This document shows positions 57,964 through 64,000 of a DNA stretch of 64,000 bases, piece after piece; position 1 is the stretch's first letter, and each line of letters begins with the position of its first letter. The notes under the pieces are model-generated. The model saw only the letters and a program-made list of their open reading frames with translations. It had not been told where the DNA came from and ran no database searches. The position numbers and the translations under genes were made by a program. The stretch covers positions 1 to 64,000 of the forward strand of contig PHDD01000007.1 of assembly GCA_002840905.1 (NCBI GenBank), in the 5' to 3' direction. The stretch comes from Bacteroidetes bacterium HGW-Bacteroidetes-4. Lineage in GTDB: Bacteria > Bacteroidota > Bacteroidia > Bacteroidales > SZUA-534.

Positions 57964-59757
57964 TTATCTTTTACGTTTGTAGCTTTTTGCACCATATGAC
58001 TCTCTTGAGTCTCTCGAATCTCTTGAACTACGGGGTTTTCTGCTTTTGCTTTTATCCCTTCTTGAATTGTCGGCCCTTGAAAAATCTCTTGCTCCAGCTG
58101 CTGATGGTTCGGGTTTTGAAACCTGAACTTCAAGCTTTGTGTCTTCATGATTAACGTTTTTAAAGGCATCAATTATCGTTTTCTCAAAGCGATTGTCCAC
58201 TTCAAAAAACGAAAATTTGCGTAGGATATCAATTTTACCAATTTCAATATCGCGGGTATGGGTTGCGTCGTTAATTATTCCCATTAACGATGCTGCATTC
58301 AGGTTTTGCTTGGTTCCAATGTTTATATGGAAACGGGTAAACCCATTATTGCCAGTGCGTTTTCTTGACCGGTCTCTTGTCGAGGATCCTTCTCTTGACG
58401 ATGAACTGTCTCTTGTGGACGCACTGTCTTTAGCCACATTTAAATCGGCAGCATTTCGGTAGTATTCTAAAAAATGGTTAAATTCCACTGAAACAAAGCG
58501 CTTGATTAGTTCATCACGATCGAGCCAGGCTAATTTTTTCAACACATCGGGCAAAAACGATTCAATTTGTTTTTCGTCAACCTCAATGTTTTCAACCTTA
58601 TCAATTAAATTGTAAAGACGTTTTTCGCAAATTTCGCGACCGCTGGGAATTAATTTATGCTCGAATTTCTTTTTTACCAGGTTTTCCAGCTCTTTAATTT
58701 TACGACTTTCGCGTGAGTGAATTATGGTAATTGCAATGCCGCTTTTTCCGGCACGTCCGGTACGTCCGCTACGGTGAATATAAACTTCAGGGTCGTCGGG
58801 TAAGTTGTAATTAATTACATGGGTTAAGTCGTTAACATCGAGTCCACGGGCAGCAACATCGGTAGCAATAAGTAATTGCAAATGTTTTGAGCGGAAACGT
58901 TGCATTACATGGTCGCGTTGCGCTTGCGACAAATCACCATGCAGGGCATCGGCATTGTAACCGTCCTGAATTAGTTTGTCTGCAACTTCCTGCGTTTCGC
59001 GGCGGGTACGGCAAAAAACAATTCCGTAAATACTGGGATTAATATCAGCCAAACGTTTCAGTGCCAGATACCGGTCGGTTGCTTTTACCATGTAAAACTG
59101 ATGCAAAATATTGTCGGCTCCTGAGTTTTTGGTACCAACAGTCATTTCATCGGGCTCCGACATGTAATTATTAGCTATTCGTCGAACTCCCTGGGGCATG
59201 GTTGCCGAAAAAAGCAGGGTTTGTTTTTCATTGGGAGTTACGGCTAAAATTCCATCCAATTCGTCTTTAAAGCCCATGTTTAGCATTTCGTCGGCTTCGT
59301 CGAGTACCATCCACTGTATGTGATTGATACGTAAAGCGCCACGATTAATTAAATCGAGTGTACGACCCGGTGTTCCTACAACAATTTGAGCACCGTCTTT
59401 TAGTGCCCGTAATTGAGGAACAATGCTTGCTCCACCATAAACAGGCAGAACAGAAAGTTTTTTTACATATTTCGAAAATGAATCCAAATCTTTGGCTATC
59501 TGGAGGCAAAGCTCACGGGTTGGACATAGAATTAAAGCCTGCGTGCTTTTACTTTCAGCCTTAATTTGCTGAATAATGGGAAGTCCAAATCCTGCTGTTT
59601 TTCCTGTTCCGGTTTGTGCCAGAGCAATTAAATCTTTACCATTGTGTAAGATAGCTGGGATTGTTTTTTCCTGAATAGGAGTAGGACTGATAAAGCCCAA
59701 ATCGTCGATTGCCTTGTAGATTTCTTCCGAAAGGCCCATTTCTTTAAATGTTGTCAT
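57964..59757 (-). CDS. DEAD-box RNA helicase, DeaD/CsdA type
   Basis: A 597-residue ATP-dependent RNA helicase. Motif I is AQTGTGKTAG (about 47-56), DEAD 153-156, then SATMP and HRSGRTGRAG. A DbpA-like RNA-binding domain (about 475-545, FHINIGTKQNLNAASLMGIIND) follows a Ser/Arg-rich linker (TRDSSSSREGSSTRDR). The tail (about 555-597) is basic and Arg/Ser-rich (SSRDSRDSRESY, KSYKRKR), suited to RNA contact. Such helicases remodel rRNA precursors and structured mRNAs, especially in the cold. The long leader upstream (listed separately) suggests post-transcriptional control. Confidence 0.94.
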   Translation of the reverse strand: MTTFKEMGLSEEIYKAIDDLGFISPTPIQEKTIPAILHNGKDLIALAQTGTGKTAGFGLPIIQQIKAESKSTQALILCPTRELCLQIAKDLDSFSKYVKKLSVLPVYGGASIVPQLRALKDGAQIVVGTPGRTLDLINRGALRINHIQWMVLDEADEMLNMGFKDELDGILAVTPNEKQTLLFSATMPQGVRRIANNYMSEPDEMTVGTKNSGADNILHQFYMVKATDRYLALKRLADINPSIYGIVFCRTRRETQEVADKLIQDGYNADALHGDLSQAQRDHVMQRFRSKHLQLLIATDVAARGLDVNDLTHVINYNLPDDPEVYIHRSGRTGRAGKSGIAITIIHSRESRKIKELENLVKKKFEHKLIPSGREICEKRLYNLIDKVENIEVDEKQIESFLPDVLKKLAWLDRDELIKRFVSVEFNHFLEYYRNAADLNVAKDSASTRDSSSSREGSSTRDRSRKRTGNNGFTRFHINIGTKQNLNAASLMGIINDATHTRDIEIGKIDILRKFSFFEVDNRFEKTIIDAFKNVNHEDTKLEVQVSKPEPSAAGARDFSRADNSRRDKSKSRKPRSSRDSRDSRESYGAKSYKRKR

Positions 59758-60067
59758 AAATACATACGTTATTCCGTCTAAAAAACCATTTTACTTTCAG
59801 CTCGGAGATTTAAAATTAAAGTGCTGAAAGGACTAAATTAAGACGGCCACGCAGCCATAAATAACCAGAAATGACTCCTTTTTTACACCTCTGTTTTTTT
59901 AATCGACTGTATATTTATAAAAACTGGAGCGAAACCGCTTTTTAAAAACTCAATATACAGATGTTTACATTGTCATTGATAATTGATCAACCTTCTTGTA
60001 AACAGCGCGCAAAGGTAAGTTTAATTATTTATAATCAAAGCTCCTGCAACTTTTTATTTTTAACTCA
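59758..60067 (-). promoter_or_regulatory. Promoter and ~245-nt structured leader of the helicase gene
   Basis: Minus-strand -7 TACCTTTG (60010-60017) with -33 TTTG (60036-60039, 18-bp spacer) places transcription start near 60003, giving a long 5' UTR. It contains two inverted repeats: CTGTATATT (59907-59915) with AATATACAG (59952-59960), enclosing a smaller AGCG/CGCT hairpin; and CTTTCAGC (59794-59801) with GCTGAAAG (59823-59830). This is the whole 310-bp gap; no gene is seen in it. Confidence 0.6.
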
Positions 60068-62476
60068 CTAAAATTGAGCTTTTACTGAGGCTATAAAATT
60101 TCTTCCGGCCGCTGTAATTCCGCTTGAATAAGGGCGATAACGCTGGTCAGTAATGTTTTCGATGCCAAAGGATATTGAAAGAATGGGATTCATTTGATAA
60201 AGAACTTTGGCATTTAAGGTAAACCACGACGGAACATAGGGATTTCCATCCCTATCTTTTGCATACAAATAATCCTTTCCTTGTTCATCAACCGGAAGAT
60301 TATCGTAGGAAATTTGTGCGTTATAAAGCGCATAAAATGCCAGATTCAATCTTGAGGTTGCATAAGTAATGTGTGTCGATCCAAACAAAGGGGCTGCATG
60401 ACGTAAAGCGCTGATGGTTCCATCATCCATTTCTTCACGTCCTTTTTGGTAATTAATCCGGCTTTTTATTCCTATACCACCGGGAATCTTAATGTTTAAA
60501 CCTCCCTGAACACCGTAAATACTGGCTTGTGCAGCATTTTGCAAGGCTACCACTTTACTCATTTGTCCTTCATAAACAATGCTGTCGGCGCCATTAAACT
60601 GAAAATCGCGACGTACCATAGCGTTGTCCAGCACAGTATAGTAAACAGTTGCATCAAATTTAAAAAAGTCGCTAATTATTTGCGTATAGCTTAGCTCAGC
60701 GTTATAGGCATATTCCGATTCAAGTTCCGGGTTGGGAACTATAACGGTTTCCGGTTCAGGATCAAATATTTTACCGATATCGTCAACATTGGGTGTTCTG
60801 AAACCAGTTGATACAATAGCCGATAACCACATGCTTTCATTAGGATTATAAATAGCGCCCAGACTTCCAGTTACGGCTCCTTTCTTTAAATTGGCCTCAG
60901 AAAATGGAAAGGAGTAAAAAGTGTCGTCAAAAGTGGCATTTAATGCAAAGTAATTGTAACGCATTCCACTGTTTAGTTTTAAATTATCGCTTAAAATCCA
61001 TTCAAAGGTAGCATAAGCAGCATACGAACTCCAATTGGATAGCGGATACCTTGCAGGTCCTGGAGTTTGTGTTTTCGACAGTATATTGATATCGGTGCCT
61101 TCAGAATTCACTTTATTGAAAACCCACTCTGCTCCGTAATACATTTGCATCTGCCCTGTAAACTGTTTTCTAAAATCGAAATTTATTGCATAGGCTGAAA
61201 CGTTTTCAATGCGTTCATATTTTATTGAATCTTTAAAACCGCGATCGTATCGACTTTCTTCAAAAAGTTGGTGACTCAAACGTATATTAATTTCATCATA
61301 AAAAGTAGTGGCTATACTGCTGGTAAGGTTTAAATTGTTCATCATCCAATTTTGCGGGCCATAATACCATTCAGCACTTCGTGGCAAGCCATTTTTATAA
61401 CGAATATGACGATCGTAGCGCGAATAATTGCTGGTAGTTGAATAAAGAAAACTGTAGTTAGCTTCCCAGTATTGGTTGGGCTTAAAACGTATTTTCTGCA
61501 TAAAATAGGTTTGTGAAAAACCCGTTGGCACTTGAAGTTTTGGGTTTTTATTGGGCACTACAGTATCAACTCCGTTTATTTGCTGTACGTATTCATTCCG
61601 CAAGTAATCGTCAGGTCCGTAACTGCCCATAAGCAAGTCGTTATAATTACTTTGTGTAAAGCTGCTCAAAAAAGCCCATTTTTGAAAACCTAAATCAATA
61701 TTAAAATGGGTAGTAAATTCATTGTTTGCCGACGAAACCCGGGAAGCAATTTGTCCGTTCAGTATTGCTGTACTGGAATCAGAAAAACTGGGTTTCAAAG
61801 TACTAAAACTAATAACACCACCTATAGCATCACTTCCGTAAATAACTGAACCCGGACCAAAAAGAATTTCAGTTTCCTGAATGGTGTAAGGATCGATAGA
61901 AATAATGTTTTGCAGGTTTCCGCTCCGGAAAATAGCATTGTTCATTCGCACACCATCTACTGCAATTAAAACCCTGTTGGTAGCAAATCCACGAATCATT
62001 GGGCTTCCACCACCCATCTGACTTTTTTGTATAAAAACTTCGTTGCTGTTTCCAATTAAATCGGCAGCCGTTTGTGGGTTCTGCAGAGCAACCGTTTTAG
62101 CAGTTATAATGCTTACTTTCGATGCGATATCGCTTTGACGCTGTTCCCAACGATTATGTGAAATAACTACCTCGCTTAGTTTTATAACTTTCTCTTTTAG
62201 ATAAATTACCGGACCTCCGCCCAGTTCTGATTTTAAAAACTGCCTGATTTCGTAGGAGGGATGACTGATAATTATAGTGGCATCATTACTAAACTCGTGA
62301 ATACTGGCATTGCCCTTTGAGTTGGTTAATACCATCACGTTGTGACTTTCATCAAAAATCATCACATTCTCAATGGGTTGCAGGTTCGATTCATCGATCA
62401 GTGTAATTTGCTGGGCCGACATTTGTTTAAATAGGGCAACAAGTAAAAGATATAATACAGTTTGCTTCTTTATCAT
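60068..62476 (-). CDS. TonB-dependent outer-membrane receptor (heme/siderophore-type)
   Basis: An 802-residue outer-membrane transporter. The signal peptide ends KQMSAQ. A carboxypeptidase-like beta-sandwich (about 22-90, LIDESNLQPIENVMIF) precedes the plug (about 105-225; TAADLIGNSNEVFIQKSQ, PMIRGFATNRVLIAVDGVRM, GPGSVIYGSDAIGGVISF) and a 22-strand-type barrel ending in Phe (ASVKAQF). The plug sequence resembles the hemoglobin/heme receptor group, so iron or heme uptake is likely but not proven. No SusD partner is adjacent, which argues against a polysaccharide role. I chose the ATG at 62476, which starts the signal peptide. Confidence 0.92.
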   Translation of the reverse strand: MIKKQTVLYLLLVALFKQMSAQQITLIDESNLQPIENVMIFDESHNVMVLTNSKGNASIHEFSNDATIIISHPSYEIRQFLKSELGGGPVIYLKEKVIKLSEVVISHNRWEQRQSDIASKVSIITAKTVALQNPQTAADLIGNSNEVFIQKSQMGGGSPMIRGFATNRVLIAVDGVRMNNAIFRSGNLQNIISIDPYTIQETEILFGPGSVIYGSDAIGGVISFSTLKPSFSDSSTAILNGQIASRVSSANNEFTTHFNIDLGFQKWAFLSSFTQSNYNDLLMGSYGPDDYLRNEYVQQINGVDTVVPNKNPKLQVPTGFSQTYFMQKIRFKPNQYWEANYSFLYSTTSNYSRYDRHIRYKNGLPRSAEWYYGPQNWMMNNLNLTSSIATTFYDEINIRLSHQLFEESRYDRGFKDSIKYERIENVSAYAINFDFRKQFTGQMQMYYGAEWVFNKVNSEGTDINILSKTQTPGPARYPLSNWSSYAAYATFEWILSDNLKLNSGMRYNYFALNATFDDTFYSFPFSEANLKKGAVTGSLGAIYNPNESMWLSAIVSTGFRTPNVDDIGKIFDPEPETVIVPNPELESEYAYNAELSYTQIISDFFKFDATVYYTVLDNAMVRRDFQFNGADSIVYEGQMSKVVALQNAAQASIYGVQGGLNIKIPGGIGIKSRINYQKGREEMDDGTISALRHAAPLFGSTHITYATSRLNLAFYALYNAQISYDNLPVDEQGKDYLYAKDRDGNPYVPSWFTLNAKVLYQMNPILSISFGIENITDQRYRPYSSGITAAGRNFIASVKAQF

Positions 62477-63000
62477 CAGTGTGCAATTAATGACTTTAAT
62501 AGAATTCAAAATTTTATTTTTAGTAGTTCGCTCGAACACAAAATTTAAGCCATTATTTCTCAAATTACCTATTTTATGATAAATCTCTTAATTTTTTCGG
62601 TAATTTCTTCTTCTAAGGCAAATTTTTAATGAAAGTATCTCAAAAAAAGACTAAAAAACGTATGGAAACATCTACATATTTACTATATTTAACCGATCAT
62701 ATGCAGGTTGGATAAAGGAGTGAGAGATTTTTGCATTTGATCCTACTTTGAGATTTAATAAATTTCAATTATTTTATTCAAATCACTTACATAATATTGG
62801 AATTAAACACATTTTCAATAATAGATTGGTAGTCTGTTCGGAAAGGATAAGAAAGAAGTTGAAATGATGCTGAAACAGGCTGTTTTATTGAATTTTTCCG
62901 AAACAAAAAGCTAATTTTTTTGTTTCGATTATTGTTAAATTTTTAGAGAACAACAAAAATAAAATATTCATAAGTATTAACTAATAAAAATAGATTCATT
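62477..63000. other. 524-bp divergent intergenic region
   Basis: Between the TonB receptor and aconitase genes. No exact TAnnTTTG element is seen in either direction, though the region is AT-rich with several near matches. A 28-codon frame (62629-62715) has no Shine-Dalgarno and is not called. Confidence 0.5.
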
Positions 63001-64000
63001 ATGCTATTTGATTTTCCAATCATTGAACAATTTTATCAGAACTATTCCGAAAAGGTAAAAAAGGCACGAAAGCTTTTAGGCAGACCATTAACACTAAGCG
63101 AAAAAATACTTTACAGTCACCTTTCGTCCGAATCGGAGCCAAAGGTTTATGAACGCGGTAAAGAATATGTTTTATTTAATCCCGATAGGGTAGCCATGCA
63201 GGATGCTACCGCACAAATGGCACTGTTACAATTTATGAATGCCGGAATTGACCAGACTGCTGTTCCAAGTACAGTGCATTGCGATCACCTGATTCAGGCC
63301 GATGTTGGTGCTTCGGATGATTTAAATGTGGCACTTAAACAGAATAATGAAGTTTTTGATTTTTTGAAATCAGTTTCGGCTAAATATGGAATTGGTTTTT
63401 GGAAGCCTGGAGCAGGAATAATTCACCAAGTTATTCTTGAAAATTATGCTTTTCCGGGGGGGATGATGATTGGAACCGATTCGCATACAGTGAATGCAGG
63501 AGGTTTAGGTATGGTTGCCATTGGCGTTGGTGGAGCTGATGCGGTTGATGTTATGGTAGGAATGCCTTGGGAACTTAAAATGCCAAAACTAATTGGGGTA
63601 AAACTTACCGGAAAACTGAGTGGTTGGGCATCACCAAAAGATATTATTTTAAAAGTAGCCGGTTTACTTACCGTTAAGGGAGGAACCGGTTATATAGTTG
63701 AGTATTTTGGCGAAGGCGCAAATTCACTTTCTGCTACCGGAAAAGGAACTATATGTAATATGGGAGCCGAAATTGGAGCAACCACTTCACTTTTTGGATA
63801 CGATGTAAAAATGTCGGAATACCTGGCTGCAACTGGTCGTTCTGATGTTGCCCTTTTAGCCGATGCTGTTAAAGACGATTTGGCTTCAGATCAGGAAGTA
63901 ATTAAGAATCCTGAAAAATACTTCGATTCATTAATTGAAATTAACCTATCAGAGTTAGAGCCGCATATTAACGGACCTTTTACACCTGATGCCGCAACTC
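63001..64000 (+). CDS. acn: Aconitate hydratase, N-terminal part (runs off the window)
   Basis: The first 333 residues of an aconitase, which interconverts citrate and isocitrate in the TCA cycle. Seen: [18 protein letters not shown] start, [52 protein letters not shown] and [14 protein letters not shown]. These match the mitochondrial-type aconitase common in Bacteroidota (full length about 750). The iron-sulfur cysteines would be partly beyond the window. The frame is open to the last base. Confidence 0.95.
   Translation, partial: MLFDFPIIEQFYQNYSEKVKKARKLLGRPLTLSEKILYSHLSSESEPKVYERGKEYVLFNPDRVAMQDATAQMALLQFMNAGIDQTAVPSTVHCDHLIQADVGASDDLNVALKQNNEVFDFLKSVSAKYGIGFWKPGAGIIHQVILENYAFPGGMMIGTDSHTVNAGGLGMVAIGVGGADAVDVMVGMPWELKMPKLIGVKLTGKLSGWASPKDIILKVAGLLTVKGGTGYIVEYFGEGANSLSATGKGTICNMGAEIGATTSLFGYDVKMSEYLAATGRSDVALLADAVKDDLASDQEVIKNPEKYFDSLIEINLSELEPHINGPFTPDAAT

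Noticed and set aside
57945-58172. Second minus-strand frame over the helicase 3' end
   Set aside because: Out-of-frame reading of the Arg/Ser-rich helicase tail.
60068-62476. TonB receptor considered as part of a polysaccharide-utilisation (SusC/D) locus
   Set aside because: No SusD gene or glycoside hydrolase is adjacent and the plug resembles heme/hemoglobin receptors.
62629-62715. 28-codon frame upstream of aconitase
   Set aside because: No Shine-Dalgarno, no recognisable promoter and no terminator, unlike the 34-codon gene at 57786.

Overview
The window reads as the chromosome of a Bacteroidota bacterium, most likely a Marinilabiliales/Prolixibacteraceae-type relative. The evidence is a hybrid two-component system (HTCS), a short 286-residue primary sigma factor without region 1.1, a TonB receptor with an N-terminal carboxypeptidase-like domain, abundant AsmA/TPR/outer-membrane-barrel proteins, AT-rich start regions with few strong Shine-Dalgarno sequences, and repeated promoter motifs of the Bacteroidota type (TTG, 19-21 bp, TAnnTTTG). 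Genus-level placement is inference.

Layout. (1) 84-12881: a glucuronoxylan/uronate locus. Minus strand: LacI regulator, GH67 alpha-glucuronidase, SDR mannonate oxidoreductase, aldo/keto reductase, mannonate dehydratase. Plus strand: HTCS sensor-regulator and a GH43 xylosidase/arabinofuranosidase. A LacI-type operator sits in the divergent promoter region, and an unusual 22-bp tandem repeat lies inside the minus-strand operon. (2) 13049-22095: a complete histidine operon hisG-D-C-B-H-A-F-IE, ending in an orphan trpB and preceded by a promoter, a leader peptide with seven His codons and an attenuator. (3) 22250-32039: DUF1460 lipoprotein, CoA-binding protein, topoisomerase III, AsmA protein, DsbA-like and TlpA-like thiol proteins around a Cys-rich lipoprotein, and FtsE. 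(4) 32040-39751: a repeat-rich intergenic stretch, a large TPR protein plus outer-membrane barrel, and gyrB. (5) 40207-48974: three consecutive SpoIIE/PP2C phosphatases with different sensor parts, facing a SiaC phosphoprotein and an internally duplicated SiaB kinase-like protein. (6) 49053-59757: dapF, HtrA protease, rpoD, uvrB, an EEP-family nuclease/phosphatase, two unknowns, a 34-residue membrane peptide gene and a DEAD-box helicase with a long leader. (7) 60068-64000: a TonB receptor and the start of aconitase.

How they work together. Region 1 would release glucuronate from xylan side chains, reduce and dehydrate it to 2-keto-3-deoxygluconate, and respond to periplasmic (HTCS) and cytoplasmic (LacI) signals. 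Region 2 makes histidine under leader-peptide attenuation. Region 5 is the strongest candidate for an undescribed system: a SiaABC-like partner switch in which three separate sensory phosphatases would oppose one duplicated kinase on a single phosphoprotein whose Thr68 context is conserved, with no diguanylate cyclase output in the window.
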